Shown here: positions 24,213-34,080 of the stretch, piece by piece
Layout of the letters: each line of letters opens with the position of its first letter
Position numbering within the stretch: the stretch's first letter is position 1
Source of the DNA: Chloroflexota bacterium
GTDB lineage: Bacteria; Chloroflexota; Limnocylindria; Limnocylindrales; CSP1-4
Length of the DNA stretch: 34,080 nucleotides
Direction of reading: 5' to 3'
NCBI GenBank assembly: GCA_003142755.1
Contig: PLNK01000057.1
Location: 32,712-66,791, forward strand
Notes under the pieces: model-generated
What the model was told of the DNA's origin: nothing
Databases searched by the model: none
The model's input: the letters and a program-made list of their open reading frames with translations, nothing else
Translations under genes and position numbers: made by a program

Positions 24213-24686
24213 TCAGACCGCAGTCTTGCTGGCCATCCACTCCTGGTACTCGAACCAGCTCATCGCGGCACCGCCGCCAATCATGAGGACGTCCGCAACG
24301 TACATCAGGACCGGGGCGCCGGAAGGACCCGTGAAGTGCATCAGGGTCATCAGGACCGCACAAACGAGGGTGGCAACAGCGGCGCCAAGAAGGATCTGGC
24401 TCACGGGCATCGGCCACGTGATGTTCATGTTCGGAGCGATCTTCAGGTACAGGATCACGCCGGTCACGATGCCGAGGAGAAGCGCCAGAATGCCGAACAG
24501 GCCTGCGTTGGCCCAGGAGAAGTAGTTGACGGTCACGCCCGGGACCGTGATTCCGGCATAGCTGCCGCCACCCACCGAGGTGGATCCGAAGATCGTTCCA
24601 AGAATCCAGCCAACGACAACGGCCGCAACGCCGTAGGCCACGAACCGCTCTTTGGCTGAAACCTTTGCCCACAGTTCGTTGAGCAC
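24213..24686 (-). CDS. Four-helix hypothetical membrane protein
   Basis: This 157-aa integral membrane protein of unrecognised family has helices at about 14-34, 58-81, 95-117 and 125-146. GTG 24686 was chosen because it has the strongest Shine-Dalgarno of the region, AAGGAGG (24695-24701), 8 bases upstream. An ATG at 24767 in the same frame would add a charged, Gln/Arg-rich 27 residues without such a site. No catalytic motifs are seen. The loop after helix 1 is Gly/Ser-rich, and the C-terminus ends in an aromatic WFEYQEW segment. It may be transcribed alone, as the gene upstream on the strand is 182 bases away. Confidence 0.7.
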   Translation of the reverse strand: MLNELWAKVSAKERFVAYGVAAVVVGWILGTIFGSTSVGGGSYAGITVPGVTVNYFSWANAGLFGILALLLGIVTGVILYLKIAPNMNITWPMPVSQILLGAAVATLVCAVLMTLMHFTGPSGAPVLMYVADVLMIGGGAAMSWFEYQEWMASKTAV

Positions 24687-24868
24687 GAATCGAACCTCCT
24701 TCTCCAACTGGGCCAGCGCCGTCCTTTGCCGGGACGTCTGGCGTCCACGCTCTTTGTCGGCCTGCATGACGGGTCCTTTAGGCCGATGAGAACATGGCGC
24801 AGCCTACACCCCAGTCATTGACGTGACCAGATGGAATCGCAGTCCCCGGCGAAGGCGCGTCAGGCGGG

Positions 24869-26053
24869 TCAGACTCCGGTAACGTCGTCGGACGGATTGG
24901 ACGCCCGAGACGCCTTTCGGCGTCCTTTTCCAGAGGAAACCCCGACCTGAGAAGTGCCGGTGTCGACTTCCGAGCGAGAAACTGCCGTCGTCGGGTCGGC
25001 TGCCCTGCCCGTTTCGGCAGGTGGGACCTGAGACTCCAGCGCCGCCACCGCATCGGCCGGGCCGGCGCTCTTGGGAGGCAGGGACACGACGCGAGCTTGC
25101 GCCACGCGGGGTGTCGCGATGGGCTTGCCGGGCATCCGCCGATCGACATGCATCCGTTCCTCGGCCCGCTGGAACGCGTACTCCAGGTCTGACGAGGCGC
25201 CGGGGCTCGACCAGCCGATGGCCAGTCGGAGCGGCACGGCCGATGACGCGAGCCAGGGCTCGCAGACGAGTCGGATCCTCTCGATGTAGTTGATCGCCTG
25301 GATTTCGTCGGTCTCCGGCAGGAAGGCGGCAAAGCGGCTCTTGCCGACGCGAGCGACCCAATCAGAAGTCCGCGCCTCTCGTCTGAGTGCGTCCGCGATG
25401 ACGGGGAGCAACCGGTCGACCGGTTCATCGCCCAGCTGTTCGGCCAGCCTCCGCAGGCCCTCGACCTCGGCCATCACCACGGTCGACGGCCGGCGGTACC
25501 GGAGCAGCCGGGCGTTCTCGATCTCCATGATCCGGCTCCAGCTGGCCGGCCCTTCGAGGCCGGTCAGGAGATCCTGAGCAAGCTCGGTCGATTGCCCGGC
25601 TGGTGATGCGGGCACGCGAGCCAGGATGCCGGGCCCGCCTTCGCCGGCAGTCGAGACGGCTCTGGCGACCCAATCCGCGTCGCTCTCGGTTGAGGTGGAG
25701 CCGGAATCCTGCGCCTGAGGGGCGATGGCCGCGGGGCTTGACAGGAATTCGGCCAGATCGGGAGGCAGGGTCTCGGCCAGCGCCCCTCGAGCGTTGGATG
25801 GACCCGGTCGGGACGGCCTCTGCCCGGGGGCCACGGCCTCGGGAGCGCGGATGGATGGGTAGCCCGACACGAAGAGCGAGCGCCGACGCAGGGTCGGTAC
25901 TTCGTCCAGCGGTGGTCGCGGCCGCATCGAGCTGAACAGCGCCTGAAGGCGGCCCGACCAGTGGATCTTCACGTTGTCGGCTCGTGACAGCCAGAAGAAC
26001 AGCGCGACGTTCACGATCACGCTGAACAGGAGGACCCCAATCAACAGTTCCAT
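24869..26053 (-). CDS. Membrane-anchored degenerate GGDEF-domain protein
   Basis: This 394-aa protein has one N-terminal helix (about 3-22), a low-complexity Pro/Ala/Ser region (45-160), then a GGDEF-like fold (about 165-305). The fold is recognised from ENARLLRYRRPSTVVMAEVEGLRRLAEQLGDEPVDRLL, the segment RTSDWVARVGKSRFAAFLPET, and the late helix EYAFQRAEERM. The signature GGDEF is replaced by VGKSRF (236-241), so diguanylate cyclase activity is unlikely; it may bind GTP or act as a scaffold. A second disordered tail follows (from 315). ATG 26053 was chosen because the helix starts there; the upstream frame is Arg/Ser-rich and not protein-like. The Shine-Dalgarno is weak (GGGA). Confidence 0.72.
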   Translation of the reverse strand: MELLIGVLLFSVIVNVALFFWLSRADNVKIHWSGRLQALFSSMRPRPPLDEVPTLRRRSLFVSGYPSIRAPEAVAPGQRPSRPGPSNARGALAETLPPDLAEFLSSPAAIAPQAQDSGSTSTESDADWVARAVSTAGEGGPGILARVPASPAGQSTELAQDLLTGLEGPASWSRIMEIENARLLRYRRPSTVVMAEVEGLRRLAEQLGDEPVDRLLPVIADALRREARTSDWVARVGKSRFAAFLPETDEIQAINYIERIRLVCEPWLASSAVPLRLAIGWSSPGASSDLEYAFQRAEERMHVDRRMPGKPIATPRVAQARVVSLPPKSAGPADAVAALESQVPPAETGRAADPTTAVSRSEVDTGTSQVGVSSGKGRRKASRASNPSDDVTGV

Positions 26054-26372
26054 GGGCACGTGGCGTTCCCGGAAACAGCTCCTCGGCGAAGTGATTCTAG
26101 GCCCGGCAGCCTCACTCCGTGCTGTCCTTGACGCACCCGATCTGCCTGCGGACGGCGTTCGTTGCGCGCCGACAACACCTGCGCCGTGGCCGGTGGCCTG
26201 AACGGCGCTCGGCGGCAGGTGCCGGAAGGGAAATGGCCCTTGTCTGGTAGAATAGAGGCCGCTCCCCAAGTGGTGTCGCTGTACCCGGTAGCCCGTGACT
26301 TCGTCTGGTAGCGGGATCGGGGCGTTTGCTCGCGGCGTCGACATCAGGGTTTGGGATATGGAGGAGGAACTC
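26054..26372. other. 319-base gap between divergent genes
   Basis: No gene is supported here apart from the leader of the 58-aa protein. It holds an extended -10-like TGG-TAGAAT (26245-26253) with no good -35, which would give a leader of about 110 nt. The 8-base word TCTGGTAG occurs at 26243-26250 and again at 26304-26311. GGAGGAGG ends 5 bases before the ATG at 26373. The promoter of the GGDEF-like gene on the minus strand should also be here. Confidence 0.45.
26245..26253 (+). promoter_or_regulatory. Possible extended -10 promoter of the 58-aa CDCGW protein
   Basis: TGG directly followed by TAGAAT fits an extended -10 element (TGnTATAAT) with one mismatch. No -35 hexamer is visible at 16-18 bases, as extended -10 promoters allow. 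The start would be near 26260. Confidence 0.4.
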
Positions 26373-26549
26373 ATGGCTCGGCCTGTCCGCACGGCGGTCG
26401 CCCCTAACCCTCTCCGACCGGTGAAGTCGCACCTGATCGAGGAGTACAACGCCCGGACCAACATCGTCCGGTGCGATTGCGGTTGGTCAGGCAACGCCGA
26501 CGAGTTCGCTGTCCACCGTCGCGCCGTCGGCGCCGCCAGCCCCTCCTGA
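26373..26549 (+). CDS. Small CDCGW-motif protein (possible zinc-binding)
   Basis: This 58-aa protein has ATG 26373 preceded by GGAGGAGG, 5 bases upstream, a strong and correctly spaced signal. The frame is open further upstream to 26295, but that part lacks a site. The protein is basic at the start, with CDCGWSG near residues 37-43 followed by a DEFAVHRR segment. Together the two Cys and the downstream His recall a half zinc ribbon or a short treble-clef fragment, but I do not recognise a family. The following methyltransferase gene lies 54 bases downstream on the same strand, so they may share a transcript. Confidence 0.65.
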   Translation: MARPVRTAVAPNPLRPVKSHLIEEYNARTNIVRCDCGWSGNADEFAVHRRAVGAASPS

Positions 26550-26603
26550 TCCCCGGCCGGCCGACGCGGCGGAGCTCAACCTCACCATCCGGCTGACGCT
26601 CAG

Positions 26604-27362
26604 TTGACCCACTCGACGCCTCCTCTCGGGCCGATCGCAACCTACGAAGATCTGGGGTACCGCGACGTCTTCTGGGCCCGGCGGACCTACGAGGACGCCT
26701 GCGATCGGATCGCCCTGCGAGCCCTTCTGCCGCCGTCAGGTGGTCGACTGATCGAGGTCGGCGCCGGGTTCGGCAGGCTGGCCGATGAGTACGCGGGCTA
26801 CCGTGACGTCGTCCTGCTCGATTCGTCCGAAGTGCACGTTGCGGCGGCGCGCGAGTCGCTGGGCGACGACCCGAGGTTCCAGATCGTCCTCGGCGAGGCG
26901 ACGGCGCTCGCATTTCCGGATGGCTACTTCGATATCGCGGTGTGTGTCCGCGTTCTGCACCACTTTGGCGATCCTGGCCCGATCATCGCGGAGTTGGGTC
27001 GAGTCGTGCGGCCGGGAGGCTTGCTGATCCTCGAGTACGCGAATAAGCGCAATTTGAAGTCGATCGGGCGGCGGCTGTTGAGGCGGCAAAGCTGGTCGCC
27101 GTTCGCGCTGGGCGCGGTCGAGTACAAACCGTTCCACTACGACCACGCCCCCGTGAGCGTCCGCCGCTCCCTGCTGGCGGCAGGTTTCGCGATAGAGCGG
27201 ATGCGCGCGGTCTCGCTATTCCGGCTCCCCGGCCTGAGCCAGCCCCGAGCCGCCACTGTGCTGGCTCGACTCGAGGGGCACTTGCAGGAGCCGCTGGGCC
27301 CGATCACACCCGGCCCGTCGGTCTTCCTGCTGGCCCGAAAGTCCCCGGTGCCTGACTCGTAG
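26604..27362 (+). CDS. Class I SAM-dependent methyltransferase
   Basis: This 252-aa cytosolic enzyme shows motif I IEVGAGFGRLA (50-60), the acidic end of strand 2 LLDSS (Asp73), GEATALAFPDGYFDIAVC (motif II region), and RVVRPGGLLILEY (motif III). This is the Methyltransf_11/UbiE-like pattern. The C-terminal 70 residues (from HAPVSVRRSLLAAGF) form a substrate-covering part; the substrate is unknown. The start is TTG 26604, because no ATG or GTG occurs in frame upstream or early in the protein; there is no convincing Shine-Dalgarno. It follows the 58-aa gene by 54 bases. Confidence 0.85.
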   Translation: MTHSTPPLGPIATYEDLGYRDVFWARRTYEDACDRIALRALLPPSGGRLIEVGAGFGRLADEYAGYRDVVLLDSSEVHVAAARESLGDDPRFQIVLGEATALAFPDGYFDIAVCVRVLHHFGDPGPIIAELGRVVRPGGLLILEYANKRNLKSIGRRLLRRQSWSPFALGAVEYKPFHYDHAPVSVRRSLLAAGFAIERMRAVSLFRLPGLSQPRAATVLARLEGHLQEPLGPITPGPSVFLLARKSPVPDS

Positions 27363-27614
27363 CCACCAAGCACGAGCCCGCTGTTGTCCGCGACATTAAT
27401 GCTGTGACTCGTTCGTGTGTCTACGGGGTTCGCCGCGACCTGGTCGACCTCGCATTCGACTCTCACGACGCTCGGCCCGCGTTCTCGGACGCCTACCCGC
27501 TCAACCGCCACAGCCCAGAGCGCGATTCCGACGCGGCCGGACCATCTCGCCCGGGTTCACCTCACCAGCAGGTCACCCGATGAATGTCGCGGACATCCTC
27601 TGGAGCGCGTGCCT

Positions 27615-27634
27615 CGCCGATCGGCCGATCGGCG
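27615..27634. repeat. Perfect 20-base palindrome downstream of the thioredoxin-reductase-like gene
   Basis: CGCCGATC-GGCC-GATCGGCG is a perfect inverted repeat, able to form an 8-bp hairpin with a GGCC loop. It begins 7 bases after the stop codon of the minus-strand gene (stop 27641-27643) and continues into ATCGATC. It could be a terminator stem without U-tract or a protein-binding site. Confidence 0.5.
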
Positions 27635-27640
27635 ATCGAT

Positions 27641-28723
27641 CTAGCACTCTTCCTGGCCGGGTGCCTTTTGGACCGGACGGTAGAGGTAGTAGTTGGCGGC
27701 GCACGCCGCCTGGTTGCCCTCGTGAACGGCGGCACTGACCTGGTGATCGTGAGGGCTGGTGGCGTCGCCGGCCGCGTACACGCCGGGCACGTTGGTGTGT
27801 TGTTCGGAGGTCACGACGATCTGCCCCAGCGGGTTGAGCGCAACGCCAAGCTGTCGGGCTATCTCGTTGCGGGCCGTCGGGGTGTGGACCGTGAAGACCA
27901 TCTCGACCGGCAGCCGAGTCTTCTTGGGATCGCCCAGAACCAGCGCCTGGATGTTCCCGCCCTCGTTCGGATAGGAGGCCACCGGCCAGCGGTAGGCGAC
28001 GATGCCGTTGGCGGCCAGGTCGGTCAGCCGTGACTCCGGGACGCTGAAGCCAGCGGGTCGACCGGCGGCGATCACGATCCTGTCCGTGAACTCGAGGAGG
28101 TCGAGGGCTATCTCGACGGCTTCCTCGTCGTGGCCCACCACGCCAACCGACCGATCGATCGCCTCGTAGCCGTCGCAGGCGATACACCAGAACAGGCTGC
28201 GGCCGACGCATTCGTTACGACCGGGGAACTTTGGGAAGGGGTCCCGCACTCCGGTCGCGAGAATGACCGAGCGGGCGATCACCTCCTCCGATGCGCCAGC
28301 CTGAACCTCACCGAGAGACTTCCCCAGTTCCTCGTCGCGCAGCACGTTCGCTTCGGTTCCGGCGCGCTCGGTCCCGGCGCCACCGGTCACATCGCCCTCC
28401 ACCAGTAGACGGAAGTGATCGCCGTCGCGATCGGCGGCCGTGACCCGCCCGAGCAAGAAGCTGGCCCCATGTCGGGCCGCCTGGCGCCGCCCCTGCAGGC
28501 GTATCTCCGCGGCCGGAATCCCATCCGGGAAGCCCAGGTAGTTGCGGTTGACCTGGCTCCACAGCGAGCGGCCGTCGCGGTCGTCGATGACCAACACGGA
28601 GCGGCGCATTCGCGCCATGTTCACGGCCGCCGACAGTCCGGCCGGGCCGCCGCCGACGATGGCGCAGTCGAAGACCCTGACGGCAGTCGCCTCCGGTTGG
28701 TCGCTGCGGTCGTCTGTATTCAT
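27641..28723 (-). CDS. Thioredoxin-reductase-like FAD/NAD(P) oxidoreductase
   Basis: This 360-aa flavoprotein has FAD motif CAIVGGGPAGLSAA (20-33). Its redox-active pair CIACDG (C180, C183) sits at the place of CATC in thioredoxin reductases. The closing FAD motif is GVYAAGDATSPHDHQVSAAVHEGNQAA. The second Rossmann motif is VGVVGHDEEAVEIALDLL (194-211): Gly-His-Asp-Glu replaces the usual GGGDSA, so NADPH binding may differ. Residues about 108-146 form a Gly/Glu-rich insertion. ATG 28723 has no Shine-Dalgarno and is preceded at once by a stable hairpin (28726-28769). A second ATG at 28765 lies inside that hairpin. No thioredoxin gene is near. It could be TrxB-like or a ferredoxin/bacillithiol-type reductase. 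Confidence 0.82.
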   Translation of the reverse strand: MNTDDRSDQPEATAVRVFDCAIVGGGPAGLSAAVNMARMRRSVLVIDDRDGRSLWSQVNRNYLGFPDGIPAAEIRLQGRRQAARHGASFLLGRVTAADRDGDHFRLLVEGDVTGGAGTERAGTEANVLRDEELGKSLGEVQAGASEEVIARSVILATGVRDPFPKFPGRNECVGRSLFWCIACDGYEAIDRSVGVVGHDEEAVEIALDLLEFTDRIVIAAGRPAGFSVPESRLTDLAANGIVAYRWPVASYPNEGGNIQALVLGDPKKTRLPVEMVFTVHTPTARNEIARQLGVALNPLGQIVVTSEQHTNVPGVYAAGDATSPHDHQVSAAVHEGNQAACAANYYLYRPVQKAPGQEEC

Positions 28724-28725
28724 GG

Positions 28726-28769
28726 CGCAATGATCGCCCGACTCGGGCGCAGATGCGATACCCATTGCG
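28726..28769 (-). promoter_or_regulatory. Nested hairpin just before the thioredoxin-reductase-like start codon
   Basis: Read on the minus strand, CGCAATG (28769-28763) pairs with CATTGCG (28732-28726). Inside it, CGCCCG-AGT-CGGGCG (28749-28735) forms a perfect 6-bp hairpin with a 3-base loop. The structure ends 2 bases before the ATG at 28723, where a ribosome site would be expected, and none is seen. It could be an RNA control element or simply an operator. Confidence 0.45.
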
Positions 28770-28821
28770 AGTGCGGGTTCGAATGCCGGAACGCGGCCTC
28801 GCGTCCCGCGCGCCGGGCTCG

Positions 28822-28851
28822 TTCAGCACCCTCGCGGGCGTTGGGTAAACT
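28822..28851 (+). promoter_or_regulatory. Possible metH promoter
   Basis: TTCAGC (28822-28827), an 18-base spacer and TAAACT (28846-28851) form a weak sigma-70-like pair. Transcripts would start near 28858, directly at the AAGGAGG of 28860-28866. The -35 is poor. Confidence 0.3.
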
Positions 28852-28859
28852 GCGCAGGT

Positions 28860-28866
28860 AAGGAGG
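28860..28866 (+). promoter_or_regulatory. Strong Shine-Dalgarno AAGGAGG without a start codon
   Basis: A consensus AAGGAGG, directly after an in-frame TAA (28859-28861, shares two bases), opens the metH frame. No ATG, GTG or TTG follows within 20 bases in any frame. It suggests that the original metH start lay at about 28873-28880 and is now absent or misread, or that the site is fortuitous. Confidence 0.45.
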
Positions 28867-29017
28867 CAGGCCCACCGATACTCACGTACGCTCGACTGCG
28901 CCCGCAGGGGTCGCCCAGGATCCACCGGCGACATCGATCCCAGAGCCGCCGGCCGGCCGCGAGGCACCAACGGGTGCCCGGCCACCGGGAGGTGGCACTC
29001 GGACGCGTGAGGAGCGC

Positions 29018-32716
<3,699 letters not shown>

Positions 32717-32725
<9 letters not shown>

Positions 32726-32780
32726 CCACGCGCGGCGAGTAGCCACGCGGCGGCGAGTAGCCACGCGGCGGCGAGTAGCC
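32717..32780 (+). repeat. Tandem repeat of the metH stop-codon region
   Basis: The unit GGCGAGTAGCCACGCGGC occurs as 17 bases (32717-32733), 18 (32734-32751), 18 (32752-32769) and a partial 11 (32770-32780). The first unit carries the end of metH (Gly-Glu-stop), so the gene terminus was copied downstream. Each unit again holds a TAG. Confidence 0.8.
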
Positions 32781-32803
32781 GAGTTCGGGGCGGGTCGGCG
32801 CGG

Positions 32804-32843
32804 TCTCGCGGTCTCGCGGGTTCGCGATCTCGCGGGTTCGCTG
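32804..32843. repeat. Short tandem repeat TCTCGCGGGTTCGCGA
   Basis: A 16-base unit at 32812-32827 and a near-identical one at 32828-32843 (last three bases differ), preceded by a half unit TCTCGCGG at 32804-32811. It is non-coding, just after the metH stop-codon repeat. Confidence 0.65.
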
Positions 32844-32996
32844 CGACGGATATGCGGTGGCGGGTTCGGCGGTGGTCTTCCGTCGATAGCCGGCGGCTGC
32901 GTTATTGTCAGCTACGCCGACCAAGCGTGCTAAAGGCGATCGGCGTCGATGATGGGCGCCGCAGCCGTAAAGTTGGGCCGCGCCTACGCTCGATCT

Positions 32997-33011
32997 CGGG
33001 GAAATTCCCCG
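32997..33011. repeat. Perfect inverted repeat CGGGGAA-A-TTCCCCG
   Basis: A 15-base perfect inverted repeat with a one-base centre, flanked by GATC-like bases on both sides, in the gap after metH. It could be a dimeric regulator site. No promoter is recognised next to it. Confidence 0.45.
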
Positions 33012-33341
33012 ATCCGAACCCCCGAACCGGGCTGCTCTGGCAGCCAGGCGCGTCCAACACGCCCACCGGGCGTAGATGACAGAAAGTGGCCGAGGAACGG
33101 ACCGGATACGTCGCCACTGAGTGAACGCCGGAAACTCGCCCGGCACCCGTCGCGTCACGGCGCGGCTGCGGCTGGCCGACGCCACGACGGCCCCATCCGC
33201 GCCGATCGCAACCAAATCGCAACCCAAACGGCGTGGCTCAGCGGCACCGAACCTCTCGCGGTTATTGACGTAACTGGCTACTATTCCCGAACGACGCCGA
33301 GCCAGGCCCAGCCTGGCTCGCACCGACTGGAGTAACCGCCG

Positions 33342-33866
33342 ATGCCGACTGCGCCGGTCACCCGAGCCGACGAGCCCGAGACCACCGCCGAGACCCCGTA
33401 TCTCGAGCTGTTGCCCTCGCCCGCGGCGCAAGAGGAGCCGGCCGAGGCCGTCCGGATCTCGCCGTCGTCCCCGTCCGAGGTGCCCGTCGCCATCGTTATG
33501 ACGCCTGCCCAGCCGACTGCTCGGATCCATTGGATCGGCAGCTTCGTGGATCTGCGTCACCCTTCGGACCTGTACGAAGACATCGTCGCCGGGACGCCGA
33601 ACCTCGTCGTCGTCGACGCCCGGTATGCGGAGGCTTACGCCCGCGAGCACCTTCCGGGCGCAATCAACATGCCAGCCCGCGAACTCGACGCCAAGACGAC
33701 GGCGCATCTTTCGCGCGAAGCTCTCTACGTCGTCTACTGCTGGGACGCCAGTTGCCGCGCCTCCACGAAGGTCGCCCATCGCCTCGAGGCCCTCGGCTTC
33801 AAGGTCAAGGAGCTGCACGGCGGCCTCGAGACCTGGCGCAAGCAGGGCTATCCCACCGAGAGATAG
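33342..33866 (+). CDS. Rhodanese-domain protein with enlarged active-site loop
   Basis: This 174-aa protein has a disordered Pro/Glu/Ser N-terminus (1-55), then a single rhodanese domain (about 65-172). It shows LVVVDARYAEAYAREHLPGAINMPARELD, the active loop YCWDASCRAST, and the closing HGGLETWRKQGYP. From the first Cys the loop is CX5R, one residue longer than the sulfurtransferase CX4R. It also contains a second Cys directly before the Arg, as in the C-x4-C rhodaneses sometimes fused to ArsR regulators. The longer loop resembles Cdc25/arsenate-reductase types. The substrate is unknown. The ATG has GGAG 8 bases upstream. It is cytosolic and probably transcribed alone. Confidence 0.83.
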   Translation: MPTAPVTRADEPETTAETPYLELLPSPAAQEEPAEAVRISPSSPSEVPVAIVMTPAQPTARIHWIGSFVDLRHPSDLYEDIVAGTPNLVVVDARYAEAYAREHLPGAINMPARELDAKTTAHLSREALYVVYCWDASCRASTKVAHRLEALGFKVKELHGGLETWRKQGYPTER

Positions 33867-34012
33867 CGGCGGTCCGTCGGCCGGCGCATTCCGTGGGGCA
33901 ACGCGGTTCGCACGTTGCCGTTTGCGTTCCTCGCTCACGCGTGCCAGGCGCTTTCTGGCCAGCGCTCACCGGCAACTCGGCTGTCGGACGACGGGCTCCC
34001 ACCTCTCACCGC

Positions 34013-34018
34013 TAGACT
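34013..34018 (+). promoter_or_regulatory. Possible -10 box before the last gene
   Basis: TAGACT fits a -10 hexamer, about 28 bases before the proposed TTG start at 34046. No clear -35 is visible. Confidence 0.3.
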
Positions 34019-34045
34019 CTATAGGGACAGCAGCGGAGGTCGAGA

Positions 34046-34080
34046 TTGAGCGACGTGCCAGTGGCGGATCGGATGAAGGC
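34046..34080 (+). CDS. Start of an unidentified gene (cut by window edge)
   Basis: TTG 34046 follows GGAGG (34035-34039) at an ideal 6-base distance and opens a frame that runs to the end of the window (MSDVPVADRMK...). Only 11 codons are visible, so the product cannot be named. A TAGACT box lies upstream, which supports a real transcription unit beginning here. Confidence 0.5.
   Translation, partial: MSDVPVADRMK

Larger units (their letters stand above)
32726..33341. other. 616-base intergenic region between metH and the rhodanese gene
   Basis: No gene is supported; frames here are Arg/Pro-rich and lack start signals. It contains the tail of the stop-codon repeat and a second short repeat, TCTCGCGGGTTCGCGA (32812-32827), with a near copy at 32828-32843 and a half copy before. 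It also contains the inverted repeat at 32997-33011. TACTAT (33279-33284) is a possible -10 for the rhodanese gene, but no -35 fits at 17 bases. TTGACG at 33265-33270 is too close to serve with it. Confidence 0.5.

Noticed and set aside
28724-28860. Cobalamin or SAM riboswitch upstream of metH
   Set aside because: No conserved cores were recognised; the pairing here is a simple hairpin beside the divergent gene.
32726-33341. CRISPR array in the repeat-rich gap after metH
   Set aside because: The repeats are adjacent, with no unique spacers, and are only 16-18 bases long.

Overview
This window is gene-dense, very GC-rich bacterial chromosome. No rRNA, tRNA, CRISPR array, phage gene or insertion sequence could be seen. 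The lineage looks like Chloroflexota (a Limnocylindria-like soil or freshwater group would fit) or, less likely, Actinomycetota. The reasons are an OpcA-Pgl pair, zinc-ribbon proteins of the CxxC-x17-CxxC type, a full-length MetH, frequent GTG/TTG starts, and Ser/Pro/Thr-rich linkers after single membrane helices. No search was run, so this placement is inference.

Layout, left to right. (1) 1-1979: the end of opcA overlapping pgl, part of an oxidative pentose-phosphate operon whose upstream genes lie outside the window. (2) 2098-4276: a small Ala/Pro-rich protein, divergent from a membrane-anchored esterase-D-like hydrolase. (3) 4344-7624 (minus strand): a tightly coupled three-gene unit. An AegA-like ferredoxin/GltD flavoprotein is followed by two 5-helix membrane proteins that are paralogues of each other. 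I read this as a possible membrane-bound NAD(P)H/ferredoxin-quinone oxidoreductase, and it is the best candidate here for an undescribed system. (4) 7750-11732 (minus): a NarL-type response regulator, its GAF histidine kinase, and an orphan chemoreceptor with no sensor domain. (5) 12013-12839: a MarR regulator with a probable leaderless promoter and two copies of a small palindrome, overlapping a zinc-ribbon gene, then a clear terminator. (6) 13018-17072: a GlsB/YeaQ membrane protein, a HEAT-repeat protein, citrate synthase and an MFS exporter.

(7) 17255-19337: two tandem secreted or membrane-anchored paralogues of unknown function that share a disulfide-like Cys pair. (8) 19361-23383 (minus): a YhaO/SbcD-like nuclease, a YhaN-like SMC-type ATPase with a membrane hairpin where Rad50 has its zinc hook, and a YciI-like protein, in one operon. 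(9) 23384-23809: a gap holding an 80-nt, relatively AT-rich stem-loop. (10) 23810-27362: a double zinc-ribbon protein, a 4-helix membrane protein, a degenerate GGDEF protein, a 58-aa CDCGW protein and a methyltransferase. (11) 27641-28723 (minus): a thioredoxin-reductase-like flavoprotein. (12) 29018-32725: cobalamin-dependent methionine synthase metH, which has no ATG/GTG/TTG start in frame before well inside its first domain, and whose stop codon sits inside a tandem repeat. (13) 33342-end: a rhodanese with an enlarged active-site loop and the first codons of another gene.

Most of the window is housekeeping or lineage-typical. The parts that go beyond it are the flavoprotein/membrane-pair operon, the membrane-anchored nuclease/ATPase operon, the secreted paralogue pair, the AT-rich hairpin, and the unusual metH 5' and 3' ends.
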